From Saccharothrix sp. NRRL B-16314 (GTDB taxonomy: Bacteria > Actinomycetota > Actinomycetes > Mycobacteriales > Pseudonocardiaceae), in NCBI RefSeq assembly GCF_000716595.1, contig NZ_JNXC01000003.1:62001-126000 (forward strand): a stretch of 64,000 nt of DNA, read 5' to 3'. Under the pieces are notes generated by a model. That model ran no database searches. It was not told the origin of the DNA and saw only the letters and a list, made by a program, of their open reading frames with translations. The stretch's first letter is position 1. Every line of letters begins with the position of its first letter. A program made the translations under genes and the position numbers. Shown here one piece after another: positions 17,290-31,261 of the stretch.

Positions 17290-17919
17290 GTGGACACGAT
17301 CGGGCTCTACCGCACCACCATCGGCAAGAAGGCCGTCATGGCGGTCACCGGTGCCGCGCTGCTGCTCTTCGTCATCGCGCACATGATCGGCAACCTGGCG
17401 GTCTTCTCCGGCGCGGACGCGATCGACGGTTACGGCCGGTTCCTGCGCGAGATCAACGTGGTCTGGCCGATGCGGATCGGACTGCTCGGCTGCATCGCCC
17501 TGCACTTCCTCGCCGCCTACCAGCTGACCGCCAAAGCCAGGAAGGCGCGCGGCAAGTACGAGCACCGCAGACGCGTCCAAGGCAGCTACGCGGCCCGCAC
17601 CATGCGCTGGGGCGGAGTGATCATCGCCCTGTTCGTGGTCTACCACCTGCTCGACCTCACCGTCGGGTGGCTGAACCCGCACGGCGTGTCCGGCGAGATC
17701 TACGCGAACGTCGTCGCCGACTTCCAGCACTGGTACGTGGTGCTGGCCTACACGCTCGCCGTCGTGGCCCTGGGATTCCACATCCGCCACGGCGTGTGGA
17801 GCGCCACCCAGACCCTGGGCATCACCACCTCGCGCGTGATCGGCCTCGGCGTCGCCGTGGTGATCTGCGCCGGGTTCCTCTCCGTTCCCTTCGCCGTCTT
17901 CACCGGATTGGTGAGCTGA
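17290..17919 (+). CDS. sdhC: Succinate dehydrogenase cytochrome b subunit
   Basis: 209 residues with five hydrophobic helices, typical of the single-anchor, di-heme type B succinate:menaquinone reductase (TIGR02046-like). Histidines in or near the helices ([35 protein letters not shown]) are the candidate heme b ligands. It anchors SdhAB to the membrane. The GTG start has TAGCGT (17277-17282) 7 nt upstream. sdhA begins 1 nt after its stop. Confidence 0.92.
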   Translation: MDTIGLYRTTIGKKAVMAVTGAALLLFVIAHMIGNLAVFSGADAIDGYGRFLREINVVWPMRIGLLGCIALHFLAAYQLTAKARKARGKYEHRRRVQGSYAARTMRWGGVIIALFVVYHLLDLTVGWLNPHGVSGEIYANVVADFQHWYVVLAYTLAVVALGFHIRHGVWSATQTLGITTSRVIGLGVAVVICAGFLSVPFAVFTGLVS

Positions 17920-17920
17920 T

Positions 17921-19836
<1,916 letters not shown>

Positions 19837-19840
<4 letters not shown>

Positions 19841-20583
19841 AGCTGACCCTGCGGATCTGGCGGCAGAGCAGTGCCACCGGGCGGCTGGTGGACTACGAGC
19901 TGGAGGACCTGTCTCCGGACATGTCGTTCCTCGAGATGCTGGACGTGCTCAACGAGCGGCTGATCACGGCCGGGGACGACCCGGTGGCGTTCGACCACGA
20001 CTGCCGCGAAGGCATCTGCGGCATGTGCGGGCTGATGATCAACGGGATGGCGCACGGGCCGGAGAAGGCCACCACGGCGTGCCAGCTGCACCTGCGCCAC
20101 TTCAAGGACGGCGACGTGATCACCGTCGAGCCGTGGCGGGCCGAGCCGTTCCCGGTGGTGCGCGACCTGGTGGTGGACCGGTCGGCGTTCGACCGGATCG
20201 TGGCGGCGGGCGGGTACATCAGCGTGCCGGCCGGGTCCGCGCCGGACGCGCACGCGACACCGGTGCCCAAGCCGGACGCGGACACGGCGTTCGAGGCCGC
20301 GGCGTGCATCGGCTGCGGCGCGTGCGTGGCGGCGTGCCCCAACGGGTCCGGCATGTTGTTCACCGCGGCGAAGGCGACCCACCTGGGCGTGCTGCCGCAG
20401 GGCCAGCCGGAGCGGTACTCGCGGGCGCGGGACATGGTGGCCGAGCACGACGCGTCGGGGTTCGGCGGCTGCACGAACGCCGGCGAGTGCACGCCCGCGT
20501 GCCCCAAGGGCATTCCGCTGACCACGATCGCCCGCCTCAACGCCGACCTGCTGCGAGGTCACACCATCCGCAGCGACAGGTAG
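19837..20583 (+). CDS. sdhB: Succinate dehydrogenase iron-sulfur subunit
   Basis: 248 residues from the GTG overlapping the sdhA stop. The [2Fe-2S] motif is [10 protein letters not shown] with a distal Cys in TTACQ. The 4Fe-4S motif is [12 protein letters not shown]. The second ferredoxin-type cluster motif is [15 protein letters not shown]. Electrons flow from SdhA through these clusters to menaquinone at SdhC. Its 3' end overlaps the convergent exporter gene by 25 nt. Confidence 0.96.
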
Positions 20584-21407
20584 CCCGTCCCGCACACCAG
20601 GAGCGTGGAGATCAGCCCCAGGAGCAACGCCCTGGGGCTGATCTTCAGGAGCTTCCCGAGGCGGACGGACGTGCCGAGGCCGAACAGCGCGACGGCCAGC
20701 ACGACCGCGGTCACCGTCTTGGCCGGACCGAGGACGGCGGCCGGGACGAACGGGCTGACCAGCATCAACGCCAGGAAGCCGAGCAGGAAGCCCAGCGGGG
20801 GGCGGCTGCCGCGCGCGCCGACGACCGCCACGATCGGCACGAGCAACGCCACCCGGCCCAGCTTCACCGCCATGGCCGTCGCCAGGCCGGACGCGGGTGC
20901 GGCGGCGGCCACCTGCGCGACCTCGTGCACGCTCAGCCCGATCCACTGCGGTGACGCGCCCAACAGCGGCAACGCGATCATGGCCAGCGTGCCGTAGAAC
21001 GTGACGAGGGCGATGCTCGTGGCCACGTGCTCGTCCTCGCGGTCCACCACGCCCTCGACGGCCGCGATCGCCGACGCGCCGCAGATCGAGAAGCCGCCGG
21101 CCACCAGGACGCAGAGCCCGCGCGGCAGCCGGAGGCGTCGGCCGAGCCACAGCGTGCCGAAGAACGTCACCGAGACCGTGACCACGATCGCGACCAGCAC
21201 GCCCGGTCCCAGATCGAGGAGTTGCGGGACGGACAGCTGCAGGCCGAGCAGCACCACCCCGGTGCGCAGCAGTTTCCGGGTGACGCCGCTCAGGTCCGGC
21301 AGGCGTCCACCCACCAGCATCCCCAGGACCAACGCGGCTACCAGCACACCGTCCACCTTCGACGTCGCCGGGCGCTTCCGGTAGGCGGTCGTGCGCTCTG
21401 GGGTCAT
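20559..21407 (-). CDS. YeiH-like putative sulfate exporter family protein
   Basis: 282 residues with about nine or ten hydrophobic helices. [20 protein letters not shown] is the family hallmark, and the end [16 protein letters not shown] is also typical. Members are annotated putative sulfate exporters (UPF0324), but the substrate is not established. It is shorter than the usual 330 or so residues, mostly at the N-terminus. Its ATG is only 11 nt from the ATG of a divergent LysR gene, an arrangement known for yeiH and its LysR neighbour in other bacteria. Confidence 0.85.
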   Translation of the reverse strand: MTPERTTAYRKRPATSKVDGVLVAALVLGMLVGGRLPDLSGVTRKLLRTGVVLLGLQLSVPQLLDLGPGVLVAIVVTVSVTFFGTLWLGRRLRLPRGLCVLVAGGFSICGASAIAAVEGVVDREDEHVATSIALVTFYGTLAMIALPLLGASPQWIGLSVHEVAQVAAAAPASGLATAMAVKLGRVALLVPIVAVVGARGSRPPLGFLLGFLALMLVSPFVPAAVLGPAKTVTAVVLAVALFGLGTSVRLGKLLKISPRALLLGLISTLLVCGTGYLSLRMV

Positions 21408-21424
21408 ACCCTTGGGCTATGACC
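21402..21424. promoter_or_regulatory. Palindrome covering both divergent start codons
   Basis: GGTCATA (21402-21408) and TATGACC (21418-21424) are perfect inverted arms. The core ATACCCTTGGGCTAT fits T-N11-A. Both arms contain an ATG: the exporter's on the minus strand (21405-21407) and the LysR gene's on the plus strand (21419-21421). TACCCT (21407-21412) lies 6 nt before the LysR ATG. Confidence 0.65.
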
Positions 21425-22305
21425 CCGGACCTCGAATCGCTGCGCCTGCTGGTGCTGGTGGGGGAGCTGGGCAGCCTCGGCCGGGCGGCCGAGGAGCTGG
21501 GCATCGCGCAGCCGTCGGCGAGCAAGCGGCTGTCCACCCTGGAACGCCGGCTCGGGCTGGTGCTGGTGGACCGGGGTCGGCGCGGTTCCGTGCTCACGCC
21601 CGCGGGCGTGGTGGTGACCGAGCGGGCGCGGCGGGTGCTGGACGAGGTCGCCGGCCTGGTCGAGGGCGCGCGGGCGCTGCGGTCGGCGCGGGAGGCCGAG
21701 TTGCGGGTGGCGGCCAGCATGACCGTGGCCGAGCACCTGGCGCCGAGCTGGATCGGGGAGTTGCGGCGGGCCCGGCCGGACCTGCGGGTCGGGCTCAGGG
21801 TGACGAACTCGGAAACGGTCGGCCAGCTGGTGCGCGACGGTGTCGTCGACCTCGGGTTCGTCGAAGCGCCAGGGTCGCTACCAGGGCTTTCGTCGCGGAA
21901 GGTGGCGGTGGACCGGCTCGCGGTCGTGGTCGCGCCCGGACACCCGTGGGCACGTCGGCGCCGTCCGCCGACGCCTGCGGAACTGGCCGCGACGCCGTTG
22001 GTGATGCGGGAACGCGGCTCCGGGACGCGGGACACGCTGGACCGCGTGCTGCCGGACGCGTGCGCGCCCGCGCTGGAGCTGGGCTCGACCACGGCGGTGC
22101 GCGGCGCGGTGGTCGCCGGCGTGGCACCGGCCGCGCTGAGCGTGCTGGCCGTGGCCCTCGACCTGGCCGACGGGCGGCTGGTCGAGGTGCCGGTGGCGCT
22201 CGACCTGCGCCGAGTGCTGCGCGCCGTGTGGCCGGCCGGGCGGAGGTTGGTGGGACCGGCCGCGGAACTCCTCGCGGTGACCACCCGGCGTAGTTCAATG
22301 GGCGC

Positions 22306-22309
<4 letters not shown>
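21419..22309 (+). CDS. LysR-family regulator of the YeiH-like exporter
   Basis: 296 residues. The winged helix-turn-helix begins at once after the ATG (LESLRLLVLVGELGSLGRAA, then IAQPSASKRLSTLERRLG). An effector domain occupies about residues 90-290. The HTH leaves no room for a later start. It almost certainly controls the divergent exporter through the shared palindrome. Related regulators such as CysB/Cbl-like proteins sense sulfur status, but no effector can be deduced here. The stop overlaps the next ATG by 4 nt. Confidence 0.9.
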
Positions 22310-25132
<2,823 letters not shown>

Positions 25133-25169
25133 CCCGCAACCGCCCGCCACCGGCCCGCGCCCGGCCAGG

Positions 25170-25262
25170 CCCGGTCGGGTCGGGTCGGGCCAAGTCGGGC
25201 TCGGTCGCGTCGGGCCGAGTCGGCTGGGCCAGGTGCTCGGACCGCCGGGTCAGGTCCGGACC
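25170..25262. repeat. Low-complexity GGGTC/GGGCC-rich stretch
   Basis: The short gap between ligA and the convergent phosphatase gene consists of iterated CGGGTCGGGTCGGG-type words with gradual drift to GGGCCGAGTC and GGTCCGG. No ORF with coding character is seen here. It may simply be slippage-prone spacer or provide weak hairpins for termination. Confidence 0.6.
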
Positions 25263-25269
25263 GGCTGGG

Positions 25270-25704
25270 TCACGTCAGCTGGGGGAAGCGCGTGACCCAC
25301 CGCTTCTGCCAGGGCGTTTCCACCGCACGCCGGTTGTAGTGGGCCCGCGTCCACGCGACCGCGTCACCCGACGGCACGCCCGCCATCACGGCCAGGCACG
25401 CGATCACCGTGCCGGTCCGCCCGACACCGCCGCCGCACGCCACCTCGACCCGTTCACCCGCCACCGCCCGCGCGTGCAGGTCCCGGATCAGCGCCACGGC
25501 CTCCTCCGACGACTTGGGCAACCGGAAGTCCGGCCACTCGACCCACTCGTGCGGCCAGGTGATGCCGGCCCCGCGCCGCGCCCGCATCTTCGCGGAACCC
25601 AGGTAGAGGCCGTAATCGGGCGTGCCCTCCGGGGTCGGGTTCCGCAGCCCCCGACCGCGCACGAGCGCGCCGTCGGGCAGTTCGATCGCACCGGGAAGAC
25701 TCAT
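25270..25704 (-). CDS. Dual-specificity/tyrosine protein phosphatase
   Basis: 144 residues from the ATG at 25704. The cysteine phosphatase P-loop CX5R is CGGGVGRTGT, with the nucleophile C90 and R96. The likely general acid is D59 in EWPDFRLP. The compact size fits a small DSP-like phosphatase. It should act on phosphotyrosine or phosphoserine/threonine in the cytoplasm; the target is unknown. It is convergent with ligA across the low-complexity spacer. Confidence 0.85.
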   Translation of the reverse strand: MSLPGAIELPDGALVRGRGLRNPTPEGTPDYGLYLGSAKMRARRGAGITWPHEWVEWPDFRLPKSSEEAVALIRDLHARAVAGERVEVACGGGVGRTGTVIACLAVMAGVPSGDAVAWTRAHYNRRAVETPWQKRWVTRFPQLT

Positions 25705-25835
25705 GACGCCATCATCGCGACCCGCACTCTTGCGGACGACCCGGGGTGACATCCGCCGCGATCCTTGATCGCGCACGCCCGGCGCAGTTGTCTGGAACAC
25801 GATCGGGGAGGTTCAGCGAGGTGGAGGGGAACCAG

Positions 25836-26342
25836 ATGGCCGACATCGTGGTGAGGCCCGCGCGGGAAGACGAGTGGGCGGCGGCGGGCACGATCACCGT
25901 CGCCGCCTACCAGGCCGACCGCCACATCGACAGCCACACCGGCGGCTACGCCGACACGCTGGTCGATGCCCGCACCCGCGCCAGGGAGGCGGAACTCCTG
26001 GTGGCGGTGGACGCGGAGAACACCGTGCTCGGCACCGTCACGGTGGTCCGGCCGGGCACCCCGTACGCCGAGGTCAGCCGGGACGGCGAGGTGGAGTTCC
26101 GGATGCTCGCGGTGAGCCCGTCGGCGCGCGGACGGGGGGTGGGCGAGGTGCTGGTGCGCGCGGTGATCGTGCGGGCTCGTGAGCTCGGCGCGCGGCGGCT
26201 GGTGATGAGCAGTTCCGAGCACATGACCACGGCGCACCGGCTCTACCAGCGGCTCGGGTTCCAGCGGCTGCCGGAACGCGACTGGCAGCCGGTGCCGGGC
26301 GTGGACGTGACGGCGCTCGGGTTCAGCCTCGAACTCGCATGA
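25836..26342 (+). CDS. GNAT family N-acetyltransferase
   Basis: 168 residues from an ATG behind GGAGGGGA; an earlier in-frame GTG at 25746 has no ribosome site. The acetyl-CoA motif is FRMLAVSPSARGRGVGEVLV, followed by HRLYQRLGFQRLPERDW. This closely matches general GNAT acetyltransferases; the acceptor is unknown. Its 3' end overlaps the convergent SWIM-domain gene by 20 nt. Confidence 0.85.
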   Translation: MADIVVRPAREDEWAAAGTITVAAYQADRHIDSHTGGYADTLVDARTRAREAELLVAVDAENTVLGTVTVVRPGTPYAEVSRDGEVEFRMLAVSPSARGRGVGEVLVRAVIVRARELGARRLVMSSSEHMTTAHRLYQRLGFQRLPERDWQPVPGVDVTALGFSLELA

Positions 26343-26733
26343 TCTCGTCCCGCAGCGACCGGTCCCGTGCCGCCCGGTCGTAGAGCAGCTCCACCAGCGT
26401 CGCGTGGTCCAGGCCGGCGAGGCGGACGCGCAGCTCCTCGTCCTCCGCGTCCGGCGGCGGCACGGTCAGGCCGCGCTCCAACAGCACCAGGCCGACGGCC
26501 ACGCAGTGCTTGCAGAAGAACCCCTGCGAGCCGTACGGGCACGAGCAGGTGCCCGTCAGGTGGGTGTCCTCCCACGTCAGCGTCACCTGGTACTCGGCCG
26601 CGCCGAGCACCAGGGCCTCCACGTGCCGCGAGCGCACGGCCAACTCGGCCACGGAGTCACGGTAGGTCAGCCCGCGCCAGTACGACTTGGCGCCCGCGTA
26701 GTGGCGCAGCAGGGCTGAGGTCAGCGTCGGCAT
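26323..26733 (-). CDS. SWIM zinc-finger protein
   Basis: 136 residues from the ATG at 26733 (a GTG at 26748 is in frame). The SWIM zinc motif CxC-x8-CxH is C63, C65, C74 and H76 in GTCSCPYGSQGFFCKHC. In larger proteins SWIM domains bind DNA or proteins and often accompany SWI2/SNF2 ATPases. Here the finger is nearly alone, flanked by an N-terminal helix-rich part and a C-terminal Leu-rich segment. No helicase is adjacent. Divergent from the BKACE gene. Confidence 0.82.
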   Translation of the reverse strand: MPTLTSALLRHYAGAKSYWRGLTYRDSVAELAVRSRHVEALVLGAAEYQVTLTWEDTHLTGTCSCPYGSQGFFCKHCVAVGLVLLERGLTVPPPDAEDEELRVRLAGLDHATLVELLYDRAARDRSLRDEIMRVRG

Positions 26734-26768
26734 GGCGGTATCCAACACCTTGTGGTTCGGTGGGTTTC

Positions 26769-27467
26769 GTGCTCCAGGCTTGTCTGAACGGCGCCCGCGA
26801 GCCGGGCAGCCACCCTAGTCTGCCGATCACCCCGCAGGCGCTGGCGGCGGACGCCGCCGAGTGCGCGGCGCTCGGCGTCAGGTCGTTCCACCTGCACCCG
26901 CGTGACGTGGTCGGATCGGAGGTGTTGGCCGGTCCCGAGGTCGCCACCACGGTCGCCGTGGTCCGTGCCGCCGTGCCGCACGCGGAGATCGGCGTGACCA
27001 CGGGCGCGTGGATCGTGCCGGACCGGGTGCGGCGGGCCGAACTGGTGCGCGGGTGGGCGGGCCTGGCCGCCGGACGTCCGGACTTCGCGTCGGTCAACGT
27101 GCACGAGGACGGCTGGCTGGACATCGCCACCGCGTTGCGCGACGCGGGCATCGGCATCGAGCTGGGCGTGTTCCACGCCGCCGCGGCGCGCACCCTGCTG
27201 GACGAGGGCGTGCCGGAGGGGACGGTGCGGGTGCTGGCCGAGGTCCAGCCGGGGGAGACGACGCGGCACGCCGATGAGCTGCTCGACCTGCTGGTGCCGC
27301 TCGGCGTGCCGGTCCTGCTGCACGGCGAGGACGGCAGCGCGTGGCCGGTGTTCGACTACGCGTCGGCGCGCGGGCTGGACACCCGGATCGGTCTCGAAGA
27401 CACCCTCACGGCCCGCGACGGCACGCGTGCGGTCGACAACGCGCAGCTCGTCCGCCTCGCCGTCTGA
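26769..27467 (+). CDS. Beta-keto acid cleavage enzyme (BKACE) family protein
   Basis: 232 residues from the GTG at 26769, opening LQACLNGAREPGSHPSLPIT as in 3-keto-5-aminohexanoate cleavage enzymes. The metal ligands H41 and H43 are in SFHLHPRD. Family members condense a beta-keto acid with acetyl-CoA using Zn. It is shorter than the usual 270-300 residues, so it may be one of the compact actinobacterial subgroup with a different substrate. No lysine fermentation genes are near; the role is unknown. A start at 26760 is possible. Confidence 0.78.
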   Translation: MLQACLNGAREPGSHPSLPITPQALAADAAECAALGVRSFHLHPRDVVGSEVLAGPEVATTVAVVRAAVPHAEIGVTTGAWIVPDRVRRAELVRGWAGLAAGRPDFASVNVHEDGWLDIATALRDAGIGIELGVFHAAAARTLLDEGVPEGTVRVLAEVQPGETTRHADELLDLLVPLGVPVLLHGEDGSAWPVFDYASARGLDTRIGLEDTLTARDGTRAVDNAQLVRLAV

Positions 27468-27516
27468 GCAGGAAATCGCTGGTAGCGCGTGTGCTCGGCG
27501 TGGTTCTGTTGACGGC

Positions 27517-28155
27517 ATGGTGTCCACCGACCGGCTCGTGGCGTTCGCGGCCATGTCGCTCCTGCTGATCGTGATCCCCGGGCCGAGCGTGCTGTTCGTG
27601 GTCGGCCGGGCGTTGGCGCAGGGCCGCCGTGCCGCGTTGATCACGGTCTTGGGGAACACGCTCGGTGCTTATGCGCTTGTCGTCGCCGTGGCGTTCGGCG
27701 TCGGGGCGGTCGTGGAGCGCTCGGCGTTCGTGTTCACGACCCTGAAGCTCGCCGGCGCCGTGTACCTGGTGTACCTGGGTGTGAAGGCGGTGCGGCAGCG
27801 AGGGGCGTTGCACGCTTCGTTCACGGGTGGTGGACCGGGGCGGGGCGGCCTGCGCACGTTGTGGGAGGGCTTCGCGGTCGGCGTGGCGAACCCGAAGACG
27901 ATGGTGTTCTTCGCCGCCGTGCTGCCGCAGTTCGTGGACCGCGCCCAAGGGCACGTGGCGGCTCAGATGCTGCTGCTCGGCCTGGTCTTCAACCTCATCG
28001 CCGTGGCGTCCGACAGCGTTTGGGGCCTGGCCGCGGCCACCGCCCGCACCTGGTTCGCCCGTTCCCCGCGTCGCCTCGCCCTCGTCGGCGGCGCCGGCGG
28101 CCTCGCCATGATCGGCTTGGGCGTCACCATCGCCGCCACCCCCGACCCCGCGTGA
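27517..28155 (+). CDS. LysE/RhtB family amino acid exporter
   Basis: 212 residues with six hydrophobic helices. The N-terminal motif LLLIVIPGPSVLFVVGRALAQG and the mid-protein WEGFAVGVANPKTMVFFAAVLPQF are diagnostic of LysE/RhtB. It exports an amino acid or derivative; the substrate cannot be read from sequence. The TGA stop sits inside the first unit of 22-bp repeat locus B, as at the MetE-like gene. Confidence 0.88.
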   Translation: MVSTDRLVAFAAMSLLLIVIPGPSVLFVVGRALAQGRRAALITVLGNTLGAYALVVAVAFGVGAVVERSAFVFTTLKLAGAVYLVYLGVKAVRQRGALHASFTGGGPGRGGLRTLWEGFAVGVANPKTMVFFAAVLPQFVDRAQGHVAAQMLLLGLVFNLIAVASDSVWGLAAATARTWFARSPRRLALVGGAGGLAMIGLGVTIAATPDPA

Positions 28156-28343
28156 GTCCTACGTTCAGAACCCGCGAGTCGTACCTTCAGAACCTCCGTG
28201 TCCTACGTTCGGAACCCCCGAATTCAACGCTCGGAACACGGCCGCCCGACCGGAGTCGTTCTGAGCGTTGAACTCGGGGTACGCGAACGTAGGACTCACG
28301 GGTCGCGAACGTAGGACTCACGGGTTCTGAACGTAGGACTCAC
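28152..28343. repeat. 22-bp repeat element, locus B (4 + 4 units, palindromic)
   Basis: Four forward units start at 28152, 28174, 28196 and 28218. After a 16-nt spacer (28240-28255) four inverted units occupy 28256-28343. All are exactly 22 bp. Outer units carry GAGTCCTACGTTC or variants; the innermost on each side carries GAATTCAACGCTC or GAGTTCAACGCTC. The element fills the gap between convergent LysE and ACT-protein genes. Confidence 0.95.
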
Positions 28344-28346
28344 GGG

Positions 28347-29000
28347 TTAGTCGGGGAGGACTACGGAGACGATGCCGGCCAGGTGGGCCAGGCGGGCGAC
28401 CTCGGCGGCGCGGAACATGGGGCCGCCGGGACGGCCGACGAGGAGGACGCGGTCCGGTTTGCCGAGGGGGGTGGCGGCCAGTTCGGTGCCCAGCTCCTGC
28501 CACGTCTCCGGCACCCACGAGTCCTCGCCGTCCAGGACGGTGGCACGGGCCAGGGGCAGCCACGGCGGCGTCTGCAGCTTCGTCTCCGGCGCGGCCGACG
28601 ACGACGTCAGCCGGTGCACGGTGCCGCCGTCCCACGACACGACCACCGCCCACCCCGCCCGGATGATCTTCGGCACGCCCTCGGTGAACACCGCGAGCCC
28701 GTTGCGCGGGTCCTCGGCGACCTCTTCCACCAGCTCCAGCTCGCGGTGGGTGTCCAGCACACCCGCGTACGGCCGGACGGCGTCCACCTCGACGCCTTCG
28801 ATGGACTCGGCGGCCGTGATCAGCACGTCGGGCAGCCGCCCGGAGGGCAGTTCGACCACCAGGTCGTCGATGGCCAGGCCGGCGCCGCGTTCCACCACGT
28901 CCACGCTGAGTATGTCGGCCCCGATCTCGCCGAGCGCGGAGGCGACCGCGCCCAGGGTGCCGGGACGGTCCGGGAGCTGGACCCGGATCAGGAAGGACAC
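28347..29000 (-). CDS. ACT-domain amino acid-binding protein
   Basis: 217 residues from the GTG at 29000, chosen because GGAGG lies 8 nt upstream; codons to 29090 are open but unlikely. An ACT domain (FLIRVQLPDRPGTLGAVASALGEIG) covers residues 1-75; the rest is uncharacterised. ACT domains bind amino acids to regulate metabolism. It is divergent from gatCAB, as Rv3013 is in M. tuberculosis (from memory), so it may sense an amino acid linked to amidotransferase function. This is unproven. Confidence 0.85.
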   Translation of the reverse strand: MSFLIRVQLPDRPGTLGAVASALGEIGADILSVDVVERGAGLAIDDLVVELPSGRLPDVLITAAESIEGVEVDAVRPYAGVLDTHRELELVEEVAEDPRNGLAVFTEGVPKIIRAGWAVVVSWDGGTVHRLTSSSAAPETKLQTPPWLPLARATVLDGEDSWVPETWQELGTELAATPLGKPDRVLLVGRPGGPMFRAAEVARLAHLAGIVSVVLPD

Positions 29001-29224
29001 GGTGCACGCCTCCAAGGCTGTGGTGGAGCATCGAGGTGGAAACTCGCCGGTCGATGATTCTCGCAGACGCAGCTTCGCTTTCCGACCCACCAGCCACGTT
29101 GCACGCCGGTAAAATCGCGCACCCGCCCGCGCGAGCGCGGGTAACCCGGTCGAAGGTCGCCCTGACCAGCCAATAGACTCGGCAGGTCCAAAACCATGAA
29201 ACCAGACCCCCGGGGGTTGACGAG

Positions 29225-29524
29225 GTGCCCAGCATCTCCCGCGACGAGGTCGCGCATCTGGCCCGCCTGGCGAGGCTCGCCGTCACGGACGACGAGCTGG
29301 ACCTGTTCGCCGGCCAGTTGGACGTGATCCTGCAGTCGGTGGCCACGGTGGGCGACATCGCCGCCGCGGACATCCCGCCCACTTCGCACGCCGTTCCGCT
29401 GACCAACGTGTTCCGCGAGGACGTGGTGCGTCCCAGCCTCGGTCAGCAGCAGGCGCTCGCGGGCGCCCCCGCCGCCGAGGACGGCCGCTTCCGCGTGCCC
29501 CGCATCCTGGGGGAGGAAGCATGA
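29225..29524 (+). CDS. gatC: Asp/Glu-tRNA amidotransferase subunit C
   Basis: 99 residues from a GTG. It has the typical GatC pattern: [21 protein letters not shown], then [21 protein letters not shown] and the later [14 protein letters not shown]. GatC wraps and stabilises GatA against GatB. A possible -10, TAGACT, is at 29174-29179, leaving about 40 nt of leader. gatA follows after 34 nt. Confidence 0.96.
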   Translation: MPSISRDEVAHLARLARLAVTDDELDLFAGQLDVILQSVATVGDIAAADIPPTSHAVPLTNVFREDVVRPSLGQQQALAGAPAAEDGRFRVPRILGEEA

Positions 29525-29558
29525 CCGCCGACGTTAACTTCCGCGCGGAGGCGGAATC

Positions 29559-31073
29559 ATGAACCCTCTGATCCGCAGCACGGCCGCGGAGCTGGCCGCC
29601 AAGATCGCGAGCCGCGAGGTCTCCGCGGTGGAGGTCGCCCAGGCCCACCTCGACCGCATCGGCGAGGTCGACGGCGCGGTCAACGCGTTCCTGCACGTCG
29701 ACACCGAAGGCGCCCTCAAGGCGGCCCGGAAGGTGGACGACGACCTCGCTGCCGGCGCCCACGTCGGTCCGCTGGCCGGCGTGCCCATCGCGCTCAAGGA
29801 CGTGCTCACCACCGAAGGCGTGCCGACCACGGTCGGTTCGAAGATGCTTGAGGGCTGGGTACCGCCCTACGACGCCACGGTCACCCGCCGGCTGAAGGAA
29901 GCCGGGGTGGTGATCCTCGGCAAGACCAACATGGACGAGTTCGCGATGGGCTCCTCCACGGAGAACTCGGCGTACGGCCCGACCCGCAACCCGTGGGACC
30001 TGGACCGCATCCCCGGCGGTTCGGGTGGCGGCTCGGCGGCGGCGCTGGCCGCGTTCCAGGCGCCGCTGTCCATCGGCACGGACACCGGCGGCTCGATCCG
30101 CCAGCCCGGCGCGGTCACCGGCACGGTCGGCGTGAAGCCCACCTACGGCGGTGTCTCCCGGTACGGGCTGGTGGCGTTCTCGTCGTCGCTGGACCAGGCC
30201 GGGCCGTGCGCCCGGACCGTGCTGGACGCGGCCCTGCTGCACGAGGTCATCGCCGGGTACGACCCGATGGACTCCACCTCGATCAACGCGCCCGTCCCGC
30301 CCGTGGTGGCGGCGGCGCGCGAGGGTGCGAGCGGCGACCTGTCCGGCGTGCGCGTCGGCGTGGTCACGCAGTTCAGCGGTGAGGGCTACCAGCCGGGCGT
30401 GCTGCGCAGCTTCGAGGCGGCCGTGGCGCAGCTCAAGCAGCTGGGCGCCGAGGTCGTCGAGGTCTCGTGCCCGAGCTTCGACTACGCGCTGCCCGCGTAC
30501 TACCTGATCGCGCCCAGCGAGGCCTCGTCGAACCTGGCCCGCTTCGACGCGATGCGCTACGGCATCCGGGTCGGCGACGACAGCACCCGCAGCGCCGAGG
30601 AGGTCATGTCGCTGACCCGCGAGGCCGGTTTCGGCCCCGAGGTGAAGCGCCGCATCATGATCGGCACGTACGCGCTGTCGTCGGGCTACTACGACGCGTA
30701 CTACGGCTCGGCGCAGAAGGTGCGGACGCTCATCAGCCGCGACTTCGAGGCCGCGTTCGCCACGGTGGACGTGCTGGTCTCGCCGACCACCCCGACCACC
30801 GCGTTCCCGCTCGGCGAGCGCACCGGCGACCCGATGGCCATGTACAAGGCCGACCTGTGCACGATCCCGGCGAACCTGGCCGGCAACGCCGCCATGAGCC
30901 TCCCGAGTGGACTGTCCGACGAGGACGGTCTGCCGGTCGGGTTGCAGATCATGGCGCCCGCGTTGCAGGACCACCGGATGTACCGGGTGGCGGCGGCGTA
31001 CGAGGTGGCGCGCGACGCGGCGCTGGGTGCCCCGGTCATCCAGGGCGTGCCGCAGTTGGCGGGTGCGCGGTGA
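29559..31073 (+). CDS. gatA: Asp/Glu-tRNA amidotransferase subunit A
   Basis: 504 residues, amidase-signature family. The Ser-cisSer-Lys triad is K80 (PIALKDVL), S155 ([12 protein letters not shown]) and S179 ([10 protein letters not shown]). GatA releases ammonia from glutamine for conversion of Glu-tRNA(Gln) and Asp-tRNA(Asn). The ATG follows GCGGAGGCGG. The stop overlaps the GTG of a tiny membrane-protein gene by 4 nt, the first of two coupled overlaps leading to gatB. Confidence 0.97.
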   Translation: MNPLIRSTAAELAAKIASREVSAVEVAQAHLDRIGEVDGAVNAFLHVDTEGALKAARKVDDDLAAGAHVGPLAGVPIALKDVLTTEGVPTTVGSKMLEGWVPPYDATVTRRLKEAGVVILGKTNMDEFAMGSSTENSAYGPTRNPWDLDRIPGGSGGGSAAALAAFQAPLSIGTDTGGSIRQPGAVTGTVGVKPTYGGVSRYGLVAFSSSLDQAGPCARTVLDAALLHEVIAGYDPMDSTSINAPVPPVVAAAREGASGDLSGVRVGVVTQFSGEGYQPGVLRSFEAAVAQLKQLGAEVVEVSCPSFDYALPAYYLIAPSEASSNLARFDAMRYGIRVGDDSTRSAEEVMSLTREAGFGPEVKRRIMIGTYALSSGYYDAYYGSAQKVRTLISRDFEAAFATVDVLVSPTTPTTAFPLGERTGDPMAMYKADLCTIPANLAGNAAMSLPSGLSDEDGLPVGLQIMAPALQDHRMYRVAAAYEVARDAALGAPVIQGVPQLAGAR

Positions 31074-31261
31074 AGCGGGGACGCACGATTCTGTCGCTGG
31101 TCGGCGCCGCGGGTGCGGCCACCAGCGCGTTCTCCACGTTGAAGGCGGCGCGCGGCAAGAACGACAAGCTCGCGCTGGCCAACGCGGTGGCGAGCATCCT
31201 GGTGGCGATCACCGGTGCGGCGCTGGCCGTGCGGGGTCTGCGGAAGGACGGGAAGGCATGA
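31070..31261 (+). CDS. Tiny membrane protein inside the gatCAB operon
   Basis: 63 residues ([18 protein letters not shown] opening). Two moderately hydrophobic stretches, about 7-22 and 35-52, flank a basic segment KAARGKNDK; the C-terminus is RGLRKDGKA. The GTG overlaps the gatA stop by 4 nt, and its stop overlaps the gatB ATG by 4 nt. It is therefore translated in step with both subunits. No family recognised. The coding frame keeps high third-position GC. Confidence 0.75.
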   Translation: MKRGRTILSLVGAAGAATSAFSTLKAARGKNDKLALANAVASILVAITGAALAVRGLRKDGKA

